A DNA stretch of 64,000 bases from Nocardioides iriomotensis (GCF_004168035.1 NZ_SDPU01000035.1:62001-126000); one strand, 5' to 3'. Positions 49,404 to 59,301 are shown, counted from the stretch's first letter. The notes: a model not told the origin generated them from the sequence alone. Program-made: numbers and translations.

Positions 49404-50210
49404 TCACCGCGCCTCTCGTGCGGGCGGGTCCAGCGGCGCGGCCACGCTCGGCACGTGGTCGCCGGTGCGGACGGGGCTCGCCGGGTGGTTGTGGTCGTGG
49501 TGGTGCACGTGGTCGGCCTCCGTGAACGCCGCGAGCGGAGGCCCGTCGTACACCAGGCGGCCGTCGCGCATCACGACCGCGCGGCCGACCAGCCCGGCGA
49601 GCGGGCCGAGCTCGTGGGCGACGAGCACGATCGTGGCGCCCCGGTCGACCAGGGTGCCCAGCGCCGCGGCGAACGCCTCCTGCGACTCCACGTCGACACC
49701 CGCGGTCGGCTCGTCGAGCACGAGCAGGTCGGGTTCGCCGGCCAGCGCCCGCGCGATCAGCACGCGCTGCTGCTGCCCGCCGGACAGTGTGGAGACGCCG
49801 TCGCCGAGGCGGCCCGCGAGACCGACGGCCTCGACTGCGGCGGCGACGGCGTCCTTGTCGCGGCGGCGCATCGGCACGAACGGCGTACGGCGGGAGAGCC
49901 GGCCGGCCGCGACGACCTCGCCGACCGTGGCCGGGACCCCGGAGGTGGCGTTCGCCCGCTGCGGCACGAAGCCGATCCGCTCCCAGGACCTGAACCGGTC
50001 GAGCGGGGTGTCGAACAGCCGCACCTCGCCGCGCACGGTCGGGACGAGGCCGAGCAGGGTGCGGACCAGGGTGGACTTGCCGGAGCCGTTGGCCCCGAGC
50101 ACGGCGACGACCTCGCCGGCGTGCACGTCGAGGTCGATGCCGCGCAGCACCGGCCGGCCGCCCAAGGCGACCGCCACGTCCCGGGTGCTGACGAGCGTCT
50201 GGGTGCTCAT
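49404..50210 (-). CDS. znuC: Zinc ABC transporter ATPase
   Basis: ATP-binding subunit of 268 residues. Walker A is GANGSGKST, the signature LSGGQQQR, and Walker B LLVLDEPTAGVD. A short His cluster, ADHVHHHDHNH, lies near the C-terminus. The ATG overlaps the znuA stop. Confidence 0.93.
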   Translation of the reverse strand: MSTQTLVSTRDVAVALGGRPVLRGIDLDVHAGEVVAVLGANGSGKSTLVRTLLGLVPTVRGEVRLFDTPLDRFRSWERIGFVPQRANATSGVPATVGEVVAAGRLSRRTPFVPMRRRDKDAVAAAVEAVGLAGRLGDGVSTLSGGQQQRVLIARALAGEPDLLVLDEPTAGVDVESQEAFAAALGTLVDRGATIVLVAHELGPLAGLVGRAVVMRDGRLVYDGPPLAAFTEADHVHHHDHNHPASPVRTGDHVPSVAAPLDPPAREAR

Positions 50211-51139
50211 GTGCACTCGTTCGCCTCCTGGATCGCGGCGAGGTTGCCGCGCATGAGGGAAAGGTAGTCGTCGTCGGAGCCGGCGTCGGCCAGCCCCTCG
50301 ACGGGGTCGAGCACGGCGGTCCCCAGCCCGAGCTCGCCGGCGAGGGTGTCGGCGAGCTCGCGGGTCGCGAGCGTCTCGGAGAAGACCGTGGTGATGCCCT
50401 CGGTCTCGATCAGGTCGGAGAGCTGGGCGAGGTGCGCGGGGGAGGGCTCGGCGTCCGGCGTCATCCCGTTGATCGACTCGACGTGCAGGCCGTAGCGCTC
50501 GGCGAAGTAGGCGAACGCGTTGTGGCTGACCACGATCGTGTCGACCCGGCAGTCCTCGAGGCCGGACATCAGGTCGTCGTCCAGCGCGGTGAGGTCGTCC
50601 TGGAGCGCGGCCAGGTTGGCGGCGTAGTCGTCGGCGTGGTCCGGGTCGGCCTCGGCGAGCTGCTGCTCGACGGCGTCGGCCACCTTGGCGAGCCGGGTCG
50701 GGTCGAGCCAGAAGTGCGGGTCGAGCGCGCCGTGGTCGTGCGCCTCCTCGTCGGCGTGCGAGGCGTGCTCCTCCTCGGACTCCGCGGCCGGGCGCAGGTC
50801 GGCGACGTCGGCGGCGTCCACGACGTGCTCGGAGCCTCCCTGCTCCACGGCGTCGTCGACGGCCGGCTGGAAGCCCGACAGGAAGACGACCACGTCGGCC
50901 TCGGCCACCTCGACGGTCCTCTTGAACGTGAGCTCGAGGTCGTGCGGCTCCTGGCCGGGGGAGGTGAGCGCCTCGACGTCGGCGTGGTCGCCCGCGACCC
51001 GCTCGGCGACGTACTGCAGCGGGTAGAAGGACGCGACCACGCTGGGGCCGTCCGAGTCGTCCGCGCCGACCGCGCCGCAGGCGGCCAGGGTCGGGACGAG
51101 GACGGTCGGGCCCAGCAGGGCGAGGAGCCTCCTTCTCAT
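50207..51139 (-). CDS. znuA: Zinc-binding lipoprotein ZnuA
   Basis: Cluster A-1 solute-binding lipoprotein of 310 residues. After a signal ending in TLAAC, typical blocks are VVASFYPLQYVAERVAG, ALTSPGQEPHDLELT, a His/Glu loop (EEEHASHADEEAHDHGALD) and DPHFWLDP, then VVSHNAFAYFAERYGL. I prefer the ATG at 51139: GAGAAT stands seven bases upstream inside a Zur box, so the transcript would be leaderless. An ATG at 51148 is possible but lies inside the Zur box too. Confidence 0.92.
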   Translation of the reverse strand: MRRRLLALLGPTVLVPTLAACGAVGADDSDGPSVVASFYPLQYVAERVAGDHADVEALTSPGQEPHDLELTFKRTVEVAEADVVVFLSGFQPAVDDAVEQGGSEHVVDAADVADLRPAAESEEEHASHADEEAHDHGALDPHFWLDPTRLAKVADAVEQQLAEADPDHADDYAANLAALQDDLTALDDDLMSGLEDCRVDTIVVSHNAFAYFAERYGLHVESINGMTPDAEPSPAHLAQLSDLIETEGITTVFSETLATRELADTLAGELGLGTAVLDPVEGLADAGSDDDYLSLMRGNLAAIQEANECT

Positions 51140-51153
51140 GGGAATCATTCTCA
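51139..51153 (-). promoter_or_regulatory. Zur box 1 over the znuA -10
   Basis: TGAGAATGATTCCCA on the minus strand is close to the actinobacterial Zur consensus (TGAAAATGATTTTCA). It covers the proposed -10 (GAGAAT) and the transcription start of znuA. Confidence 0.75.
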
Positions 51154-51176
51154 GTTCAGTTGAGAACCGTTGTCAA
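51147..51176 (-). promoter_or_regulatory. znuA promoter
   Basis: On the minus strand: TTGACA at 51176-51171, an 18-base spacer, GAGAAT at 51152-51147. The -35 overlaps Zur box 2 and the -10 overlaps Zur box 1. Confidence 0.65.
51161..51175 (-). promoter_or_regulatory. Zur box 2 over the znuA -35
   Basis: TGACAACGGTTCTCA is a degenerate Zur-box-like dyad centred 22 bases, or about two helical turns, from box 1. It also covers the stop codon of the upstream methyltransferase gene. Confidence 0.6.
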
Positions 51177-51955
51177 ACCGGGTCGAGGCGGCCGACGACC
51201 GCGGTGCCCTCCCGGTCCTCGTCGCGGCTGACCTCGGCGGCCAGGCCGGCCTGCAGGTACGCCGCGCGGAGCACGGGCGCCTGCCGGACGCTGGTCTCGA
51301 CCACGAGGTGACCGCCCGGCCGCAGCCACGCCGGCGCGCACGCGACCACCCGCCGGGCGACGTCGAGGCCGTCGGTGCCGCCGTCGAGCGCGACGCGCGG
51401 CTCGTGGTCGCGCGCCTCGGGCGGCATCGACGCGATGTCGTCGGTCGGGACGTACGGCGCGTTGGCGACCAGGACGTCGACCCGGCCGCGCAGCGACGCC
51501 GGCAGTGGCGCGTCGAGGTCGCCCTCCAGCACCCGCGCCCGGTCGCCGACGTTGCGCCGGGCCGCCCGCACGGCTGCCGGGTCGACGTCGGCGACGGTCA
51601 GGTCCGCGTCCGGGACGGCCGCCAGCACCGCCGCTCCGATCGCCGCGACCCCGCAGCAGAGCTCGACCACCACCGGCCGCGGTGCGGCTTCCCGGGCCAG
51701 GTCGATCGTCAGGTCGGCGAGGTGCTCGGTGCGCCGGCGCGGCACGAACACCCCGGGCTCCAGCGCGACCCGCAGGCCGGCGAACTCCGCCCAGCCCAGC
51801 ACCTGCTCCAGCGGCCGGCCTTCGACGCGTTCGCGCAGCATCGCCTCCAGGTGGGCGTCCTCGTGCGCCTCGGCGACCAGCAGCGCCGCCTCGTCCTCGG
51901 CGAACACGCAACCGGCCGCGCGCAGGCGGAGCACGAGTGAGTCCACGTCCGTCAC
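51173..51955 (-). CDS. PrmC-related protein-glutamine methyltransferase-like protein
   Basis: Class I methyltransferase of 260 residues similar to HemK/PrmC. VELCCGVAAIGAAVL is the SAM motif. The substrate motif NPPY of PrmC reads NAPY here (VANAPYVPTDD). A related actinobacterial family with unknown substrate is known. The usual release-factor enzyme should be elsewhere in the genome. GTG start with GACACT six bases upstream, overlapping the -10 of the divergent gene. Confidence 0.8.
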   Translation of the reverse strand: MTDVDSLVLRLRAAGCVFAEDEAALLVAEAHEDAHLEAMLRERVEGRPLEQVLGWAEFAGLRVALEPGVFVPRRRTEHLADLTIDLAREAAPRPVVVELCCGVAAIGAAVLAAVPDADLTVADVDPAAVRAARRNVGDRARVLEGDLDAPLPASLRGRVDVLVANAPYVPTDDIASMPPEARDHEPRVALDGGTDGLDVARRVVACAPAWLRPGGHLVVETSVRQAPVLRAAYLQAGLAAEVSRDEDREGTAVVGRLDPV

Positions 51956-51960
51956 CGGGC

Positions 51961-51967
51961 TAGTGTC
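51961..51967. promoter_or_regulatory. Overlapping divergent -10 elements
   Basis: TAGTGT at 51961-51966 on the plus strand and GACACT at 51967-51962 on the minus strand occupy the same bases. Each lies 6-7 bases before a GTG start codon, at 51974 and 51955. This looks like one bidirectional leaderless promoter. Confidence 0.55.
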
Positions 51968-51973
51968 CCGTGC

Positions 51974-52300
51974 GTGATCGTGGTCAACCGCTTCCGGGCC
52001 GGCGACGGCCCCGCCGCGTCCGACGAGCTGCGCCGCCTCCTGCACGACGCGCTCGACGCCTTGCGGGCCCGGCCGGGCTTCGTCGACGGCGACGTCGCGC
52101 GCAACCTCGACGAGCCCGACCTCTGGCTGCTGACCACCCGCTGGCAGGACGTGGGGAGCTACCGCCGCGCGCTCTCGTCGTACGACGTGAAGCTGGCGGC
52201 CGTGCCGACCCTGTCGCGCGCGGTCGACGAGCCGTCGGCGTACGGCCCGGTCGGTCGTGACGACCGTCTCGACGAGGCCATCCCACGGGAAACCCGGTAG
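51974..52300 (+). CDS. Antibiotic biosynthesis monooxygenase (ABM) domain protein
   Basis: Small ferredoxin-like protein of 108 residues with the ABM pattern ([30 protein letters not shown] ... [17 protein letters not shown]). Members include haem-degrading enzymes and quinone monooxygenases; substrate unknown. The GTG at 51974 fits the leaderless -10. Confidence 0.8.
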   Translation: MIVVNRFRAGDGPAASDELRRLLHDALDALRARPGFVDGDVARNLDEPDLWLLTTRWQDVGSYRRALSSYDVKLAAVPTLSRAVDEPSAYGPVGRDDRLDEAIPRETR

Positions 52301-52367
52301 CGCCGGTCGATACCCTGTGACCTCGCCGTCAGCCAGTCGGCGAGCACCGACCAGATGGAGCAGCACC

Positions 52368-53765
<1,398 letters not shown>

Positions 53766-53799
53766 GGTCCTGGTACCACCCGGCATGCACAATGTCCGG

Positions 53800-54525
53800 G
53801 TGCGTCCTGGCTCCCCTCTCTCACGTCCGCTCCTGGCCCTCCCGGCGGTGCTGCTCGCGCTGACGCTGACCGCCTGCGACGGGTCCGGCGACGACGCGCC
53901 CGCGACCGAGGAGTCGCCGTCGGCCGGGATCTCGTCCGCGGACGCCCCGACCGAGTCTCCGACCGCCGACGTGACCGTGCCCGAGGGGGTCGCGGTGACC
54001 GCGCAGGGCAGCGACCTGCGCTTCGGCGACAGCGCGACCGTGGTCTTCGAGCCCGACCAGAAGCGCGACACGCTCCTGCAGCTCACCGTGACCGGTGCGC
54101 GCAAGGGCCGCCTCGACGACTTCCAGGGCTTCATCCTCGACAACGACTACAAGAAGAAGGCCAACTACTACTACGTCGACGTCGACGTCGAGAACGTCGG
54201 CGAGGGAGACGTGGGCGGCGCGCCGGTCCCCTTGTGGGGCGTCAACGAGGACAACACCCTGCTGCCGGCGGTGAACTTCACGACGAAGTTCAAGCCGTGC
54301 GACTCCACGCCCCTGCCCAAGAAGTTCCAGCCCGGTGACAGCCTCGAGACCTGCCTGGTCTACCTCTCGCCCGACAAGGGCTCGCTGGAGTCGGTGAGCT
54401 TCCGTCCCGACCAGGCCTTCGACCCGATCGAGTGGACCGGCGACGTCAAGCCGCCGAAGAAGGACAAGAGCGACAAGGGCGGCAAGGGCAAGAAGAACAA
54501 GAACGGCAAGAACGACAACGGCTGA
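53800..54525 (+). CDS. Lipoprotein with DUF4352-like domain and Lys-rich tail
   Basis: Exported lipoprotein of 241 residues: signal LLALPAVLLALTLTAC, then a Ser/Thr/Asp-rich linker. The mature part resembles DUF4352 (telokin-like) domains (TLLQLTVTGARKGRLDDF ... NYYYVDVDVENVGEGDV). It ends in a strongly basic tail (PPKKDKSDKGGKGKKNKNG). The GTG at 53800 is preferred because CACAAT lies six bases upstream; an ATG at 53785 has no ribosome-binding site. Confidence 0.72.
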   Translation: MRPGSPLSRPLLALPAVLLALTLTACDGSGDDAPATEESPSAGISSADAPTESPTADVTVPEGVAVTAQGSDLRFGDSATVVFEPDQKRDTLLQLTVTGARKGRLDDFQGFILDNDYKKKANYYYVDVDVENVGEGDVGGAPVPLWGVNEDNTLLPAVNFTTKFKPCDSTPLPKKFQPGDSLETCLVYLSPDKGSLESVSFRPDQAFDPIEWTGDVKPPKKDKSDKGGKGKKNKNGKNDNG

Positions 54526-54560
54526 CCCGGGCCCGCGCCCCCGCGGCGGGCCCGGGTCAG
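54522..54560. terminator. Strong bidirectional terminator hairpin
   Basis: CTGACCCGGGCCCGC pairs perfectly with GCGGGCCCGGGTCAG: 15 base pairs with a 9-base loop. The stem includes the stop codon of the lipoprotein gene. It lies ten bases from the end of the converging small gene, so it can serve both. Confidence 0.85.
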
Positions 54561-54570
54561 GCCCGGGTCC

Positions 54571-54786
54571 TCAGCCGAGCCGCCGGTCGGCGGCGTTGTG
54601 GTCGGCCAGGTACTGCGCCAGGCTGCGGCCGCCGAGCGCCGCGCTCGCCTCCGCGTACGGCGAGGACGGGGCGGCAGCACCGGTCTCGGGTCCGCGCAGC
54701 GGCGCCGCGACCGCCGGGACGGTGGCCGTCACGCCGAGGGTGACGACGGCTGCTGCAGTGATGGCGATGCGTGTCGAGACGTTCAT
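54571..54786 (-). CDS. Small secreted protein
   Basis: A 71-residue precursor with a clear signal peptide (IAITAAAVVTLGVTATVPAVA) and a predicted mature peptide of about 43 residues, rich in Ala, with SPYAEASAALGGRSLAQYLA. GGAGG lies eight bases before the ATG. It is divergent from the LAL regulator across a 171-base gap with repeated sites. No family recognised. Confidence 0.6.
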   Translation of the reverse strand: MNVSTRIAITAAAVVTLGVTATVPAVAAPLRGPETGAAAPSSPYAEASAALGGRSLAQYLADHNAADRRLG

Positions 54787-54832
54787 CTCGGTCACCTCCG
54801 GTCGTGTGGATGGGATGCCCTCGAATCTCGTG

Positions 54833-54896
54833 CTGAGGGCCCCTCCTCGACATCCGGAACCACCCCTCAGATCGAGGTCGGGACCCCCTCAGATCC
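54833..54896. promoter_or_regulatory. Repeated CCCCTCAGATC sites in the LAL promoter region
   Basis: CCCCTCAGATC occurs at 54864-54874 and 54886-54896, 22 bases apart, and an inverted partial copy (CTGAGGG) is at 54833-54839. The spacing puts them on the same DNA face, as for dimeric activators. Both divergent genes could be controlled. Confidence 0.55.
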
Positions 54897-54957
54897 GGGC
54901 CGCACCGCCCCACCGGGCTACAGACAGTCCGCGCATTCCGTCGCAAACTCGGAAACG

Positions 54958-57933
54958 ATGACCGAAGGCGGCCGGGCTCGGCAGCCGCGCATCGCCGGAC
55001 GCGTCCGGGAGCGGGGGCTGCTGGCGACGGCGATCCAGGACGCCGCCGGTGGACGACCCGGCGCGGTGTTCGTGCACGGCGAGGCCGGTGTGGGCAAGAC
55101 CCGGCTGGTGCGCGAGGCTGCCGACGAGGCCGTCGCGCGCGGGTTCGCCGTGCTGTGGGGGTCGTGCCTGCGCTTCGGTGCGGTCGAGTCCGTCCTGCTG
55201 CCGTGGGTGGTCGCCCTGGACCGGTGGGTCGCCGAGGCGGACGACGAGGACCGGCGGGCGGTGCTCGCCGGCGTCGCCGCGGCCGACCAGCTGCTGCCGT
55301 CGCTCGGGGGTGGCCCGCACGACGGCGCCCCGCACCTGGCCGGTGTGGCCGAGACGCTCCTGGCCCGCGTGGTCGCGAGGCGGCCCACGGTGCTCGTGCT
55401 GGACGACGTGCAGTGGGCGGACGCGGCGTCGCGCGACGTGCTGTCGTTCCTCGTCGCGGGCTTCGCCCGGCAGCGCGTGCTCGTCCTCGGCACCTGCCGC
55501 GACGAGGGCCTGCCGGCCGGCGACCCGACGTTCGGCTGGCTGGCCGACCTGCGCCGGATGCCCCAGGTGACCGAGCTGACCCTGGGCCGGCTGACCCGCG
55601 AGGAGACGGAGGAGCAGCTGGCGGGTCTGCTCGACGCGGTGCCCGCCCCGGGGCTCGTGGCCGCCGTCCACGACCGGTCGGGCGGCAACGCCTACCTCTC
55701 CGAGCTGCTGGCCCACGGCCTGGCCCCGGGCGCCGAGCGGCTTCCGCGGGACCTGCCCGGTGACCTGGCCACCGCGCTGCTGGCCGCCTGGCACCGGCTC
55801 GCACCGGCCACCCGCGAGGTCGTCCGGGTGCTCGCGGTCGCGGGACGACCGGTGCCGCTCGCCCGGCTCCAACGGGTGTGCGCGAGCCTGGGGGTCGACA
55901 CGGTGGGGCGTGCGGTCACGGAGGCGGCGACCGCTGGCACCGTCGTCGCTCGGGACGACCGGCTCTGGCTGCGGCACCCGCTGCTGGCGGACGTCCTCAA
56001 CGACACCTACCTGCCGGGCGAGGCCGCGCCGGTGCACCTGGCCTGGGCGGCGACGCTGGAGGCCGAGGGGGAGCGTGGCGGCGTCCCGGAGCTGCGCCGG
56101 CTCGGCGACGTGGCACTGCACCGGGAGCGGGGCGGCGACGTGGACGCGGCGTTCGTCGCCTCGCTGGCGGCGGCCGACGCTGCGCGGCGGATGCAGATGT
56201 GGCAGCACGAGCCCGTCCACCTGCAACGGGCCGCCGCGCTGTGGCAGCGGGTGAGCGAGGGCTGCCGGGACGGCGTCGACGAGGCCGGCCTCCTGGAGCG
56301 TGCCGCGATCGCGAGCGTGCGGGTCGGGCAGGACCGGGAGGGGGTGGAGCTGGGCCGGCGCGCCCTCGCCCTCGCCGAGCTGCGCGGCGACGATCTCCAG
56401 GCCAGCCGGCTGACGATCTGGGTGGCCGACGCCGCCTGGTGGCTCGGTGAGATCGACCAGGAGCCGGTGGCGCAGGCCCTGGAGGCCGTCGCGCTCGCGG
56501 CGGTCGAGCCGGACAGCCGCGAGCACGCTGACGCGCTCACCAGCCTGGCCCAGGCGCTGGGGTGGGAGGGCCGTTGGCGCGTCGCGACGCCGATCGCCGA
56601 CCGGGCCGTCGAGGTCGCTCGACGGTCCGGCTCCCGGGAGGCGCTGGCGGCGGCGCTGGGCGCTCGCTCGGCGCTGCCCTCCCGGCCCGACGGCGGGCTC
56701 GCCGACAGCGAGGAGGGACTGCGGCTGGCCGTCGAGTCCGGCGACCCGGACGTCATCCAGTGGGCCGCCCAGTGGCGCTGCAACGCGCTGGTCGCGCACG
56801 GGCGGCTGCGCGACGCGACCGGTGTGAGCGAGTGGGCGCTGGCGGAGTCGCTCGACTCGGGCGCGCTCGCAGCGGCGCTCTGGCACGCCAGCGGCGCCGC
56901 CCGGGGGCTCGCTGACCAGGGCCGCCTGGCCGACGCGGCCGCCGCCGTGCGTACCGGGCTCGGCCTGACCGGCGTCGGCAACGGCTCCGCCGCGTTGCGG
57001 CTGTCGGCGGCCGTGGTCGCCGTACGGCGGGGTGACGTGCCCGCCGCGCGGCTGCACGTCCAGCGGGCGGAGGAGCAGATCCCGAGCTTCCGGCTCCGTC
57101 CGGGCCTCGAGGCGCCACCGGTGCTGGCCGAACTGCTCGTCGCCGAGGGACGCCCGTTCGAGGCCCTGGTGCTGATGAGCACCACGATGTCGGCCCACGC
57201 GGTCGACCCCCGCATCACGGACCTGATGCTGCTGCGGGGGATCGGGGCGGCCGCCGACCTCGCCGTGCAGGGGCGCGACCGGGCCGACCGCCAACTGCGC
57301 CGGCTGGCCCGCCGGCACCTGTACTGGCTCGCCCGCGCCCGCAACGGCATCCCGGGGGAGGCGTTCACGGGGCCCGACCCGCGCGACCCGGTGCTGGCCG
57401 CCTGGCGGGCGCTGCGCGGTGCCGAGCTCGCCCGGTTCGACGGGCTGCCCTCCGAGGCCGACCGCTGGGCCGTGGCCGTCCGCTGCTGCCGCGACGCCGG
57501 GCTCGGCTGGGACGCGGCCGTCGCGACCACCCGCTGGTGCGCCGCCCTGCTCGCGGCCGGCGCCGACCGCGAGCGCGTCACCGGCCCGCTGCGCGAGGCC
57601 CACGCCTACGCCGTGCGGGAGGGCGCCGCGGGCCTGCGGGCCTGGGTCGAGCGGCTGGCGGGCACCGCCCGCGTCGCGCTCGCCCCGCCGGACACGCCGA
57701 CCGTGCCGGTCCAGCGCACCGGCAACGGGGGCCGCCTCGCCGGCCTGACGCCGCGGGAGCGCGAGGTGCTCCGGCACCTCGTCGCGGGGGACACCTACGC
57801 CCAGATCGGGCAGGCGCTGTTCATCAGCGAGAAGACCGTGAGCGTCCACGTCTCCAACCTGCTGCGCAAGACCGGGACCTCCTCCCGCCAGGAGGTTGCG
57901 GCGCTCGCCCTGCGCATCGGCACCACCGGTTGA
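54958..57933 (+). CDS. LAL-type (LuxR family) regulator with AAA ATPase domain
   Basis: Regulator of 991 residues. Walker A is GEAGVGKTR (41-49), Walker B VLVLDDVQWAD (145-155). About 600 residues of TPR-like helices follow, then a LuxR HTH at the end (LTPREREVLRHLVAGDTYAQIGQALFISEKTVSVHVSNLL). MalT-like proteins of this size respond to a ligand bound by the helical region. The upstream divergent small secreted protein gene and the repeats between them suggest they are linked. Confidence 0.88.
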   Translation: MTEGGRARQPRIAGRVRERGLLATAIQDAAGGRPGAVFVHGEAGVGKTRLVREAADEAVARGFAVLWGSCLRFGAVESVLLPWVVALDRWVAEADDEDRRAVLAGVAAADQLLPSLGGGPHDGAPHLAGVAETLLARVVARRPTVLVLDDVQWADAASRDVLSFLVAGFARQRVLVLGTCRDEGLPAGDPTFGWLADLRRMPQVTELTLGRLTREETEEQLAGLLDAVPAPGLVAAVHDRSGGNAYLSELLAHGLAPGAERLPRDLPGDLATALLAAWHRLAPATREVVRVLAVAGRPVPLARLQRVCASLGVDTVGRAVTEAATAGTVVARDDRLWLRHPLLADVLNDTYLPGEAAPVHLAWAATLEAEGERGGVPELRRLGDVALHRERGGDVDAAFVASLAAADAARRMQMWQHEPVHLQRAAALWQRVSEGCRDGVDEAGLLERAAIASVRVGQDREGVELGRRALALAELRGDDLQASRLTIWVADAAWWLGEIDQEPVAQALEAVALAAVEPDSREHADALTSLAQALGWEGRWRVATPIADRAVEVARRSGSREALAAALGARSALPSRPDGGLADSEEGLRLAVESGDPDVIQWAAQWRCNALVAHGRLRDATGVSEWALAESLDSGALAAALWHASGAARGLADQGRLADAAAAVRTGLGLTGVGNGSAALRLSAAVVAVRRGDVPAARLHVQRAEEQIPSFRLRPGLEAPPVLAELLVAEGRPFEALVLMSTTMSAHAVDPRITDLMLLRGIGAAADLAVQGRDRADRQLRRLARRHLYWLARARNGIPGEAFTGPDPRDPVLAAWRALRGAELARFDGLPSEADRWAVAVRCCRDAGLGWDAAVATTRWCAALLAAGADRERVTGPLREAHAYAVREGAAGLRAWVERLAGTARVALAPPDTPTVPVQRTGNGGRLAGLTPREREVLRHLVAGDTYAQIGQALFISEKTVSVHVSNLLRKTGTSSRQEVAALALRIGTTG

Positions 57934-57982
57934 ACAGAGCCGCTGATTTGGGCGGCCGCGACGCCCGCCTCACAATGGTCCG

Positions 57983-59128
57983 ATGACCACCTCGGCAGCA
58001 CCCGCACCGACCCGCGAGCTCGTGCTCGGGTCGCTGCGCGTCGAGACGCCGGTGGTCCTCGCGCCGATGGCCGGGATCACCAACGCGGCGTACCGCCGGC
58101 TCTGCCGCGAGCAAGGCGCGGGCCTCTACGTCTGCGAGATGATCACCAGCCGCGGGCTGGTCGAACGCGACCCGGTCACCCTGTCGATGCTGGTCTTCGA
58201 CGAGCTCGAGGACGTCCGCTCGGTGCAGCTCTACGGCACCGACCCGGTGTACGTCGGCAAGGCCGCCGAGATCCTCTGCGCGGAGTTCGGCGTCGGCCAC
58301 ATCGACCTCAACTTCGGCTGCCCGGTCCCCAAGGTGACCCGGAAGGGCGGCGGCGGAGCGCTGCCCTGGAAGCGCCGGCTCCTCGGCGACATCCTGGAGG
58401 CCACGGTCGCGGCGGCCGCGCCGTACGACGTGCCCGTCACGATGAAGACCCGCAAGGGCATCGACGACGACCACCTCACCTACCTCGACGCCGGGCGGAT
58501 CGCCCAGGAGTCCGGCTGCGCCGCGATCGCGCTGCACGGCCGCACCGTCTCGCAGGCCTACTCCGGCCAGGCCGACTGGGACGCCATCGGCGAGCTCGCC
58601 GCCTCCGTCGACATCCCGGTGCTCGGCAACGGCGACATCTGGGAGGCCGAGGACGCGGTCCGCATGGTCGAGCAGACCGGCGCCGCCGGCGTGGTCGTCG
58701 GTCGCGGCTGCCTCGGCCGGCCCTGGCTGTTCCGCGACCTGGCCGCCGCCTTCGCGGGCGAGGAGGTGCGGGCGCTGCCGACGCTGGGCGAGGTCGCCGC
58801 GATGATGCGCCGGCACGCCGAGCTGCTGTGCTTCCACATGGGGGAGGAGCGTGGCTGCAAGGAGTTCCGCAAGCACGTCACCTGGTACCTCAAGGGCTTC
58901 GCCGCCGGCGGCGAGATGCGCCGCTCGCTCGGCCTGGTCGACTCGCTGGCGTCGCTGGACCGGCTGCTGGCCGACCTCGACCCCGCCGAGCCGTTCCCGG
59001 TCGACACCCTCGGCACCCCGCGCGGGCGGCAGGGCAGCCCCCGCCGGGTAGTCCTCCCGCAGGGCTGGCTGGACGACACCGACGGCACCGGGTGCGCGAT
59101 CGCGGAGGACATGCACTCGGGAGGGTGA
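57983..59128 (+). CDS. dusB: tRNA-dihydrouridine synthase (DusB-type)
   Basis: Flavoenzyme of 381 residues that reduces uridines in tRNA. VVLAPMAGITNAAYRRLCR, CEMITSRG and NFGCPVPKVTRKGGGGAL (with the catalytic Cys) are signatures; GNGDIWEAEDA and GRGCLGRPWLF bind FMN. CACAAT lies six bases before the ATG. Confidence 0.93.
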   Translation: MTTSAAPAPTRELVLGSLRVETPVVLAPMAGITNAAYRRLCREQGAGLYVCEMITSRGLVERDPVTLSMLVFDELEDVRSVQLYGTDPVYVGKAAEILCAEFGVGHIDLNFGCPVPKVTRKGGGGALPWKRRLLGDILEATVAAAAPYDVPVTMKTRKGIDDDHLTYLDAGRIAQESGCAAIALHGRTVSQAYSGQADWDAIGELAASVDIPVLGNGDIWEAEDAVRMVEQTGAAGVVVGRGCLGRPWLFRDLAAAFAGEEVRALPTLGEVAAMMRRHAELLCFHMGEERGCKEFRKHVTWYLKGFAAGGEMRRSLGLVDSLASLDRLLADLDPAEPFPVDTLGTPRGRQGSPRRVVLPQGWLDDTDGTGCAIAEDMHSGG

Positions 59129-59223
59129 CCGCGCTCGCGAAGTCGTCCAGACTCCTGCACCACTTCTCGTGATGCCGCCCACGACACAGCGCCACGTTCC
59201 CGCCTGGAACGCCTCAATCTGGT

Positions 59224-59240
59224 GTGATCGCGATGTGACC
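59224..59240 (+). promoter_or_regulatory. Tandem GTGAYC direct repeat (OmpR-type, MtrA-like)
   Basis: GTGATC-N5-GTGACC is an 11-base-spaced direct repeat, the form bound by OmpR-family regulators and close to the reported MtrA consensus. It lies 62-78 bases before an exported cell-wall-type gene. Confidence 0.4.
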
Positions 59241-59301
59241 GCACCAAACCGGTGTGCTTCACTGCTTGCTTTGCTGTCAATCCTGGATGGGTGATCCCGC
59301 A

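Noticed and set aside
54889-57849. Open frame of 986 codons antisense to the LAL regulator
   Set aside because: It is a shadow of the GC-rich regulator gene; the plus-strand protein has clear Walker and LuxR motifs.
59129-59301. c-di-AMP (ydaO) riboswitch before the SH3-protein gene
   Set aside because: This riboswitch is common before such genes in actinobacteria, but its conserved blocks could not be found in the 173 bases.
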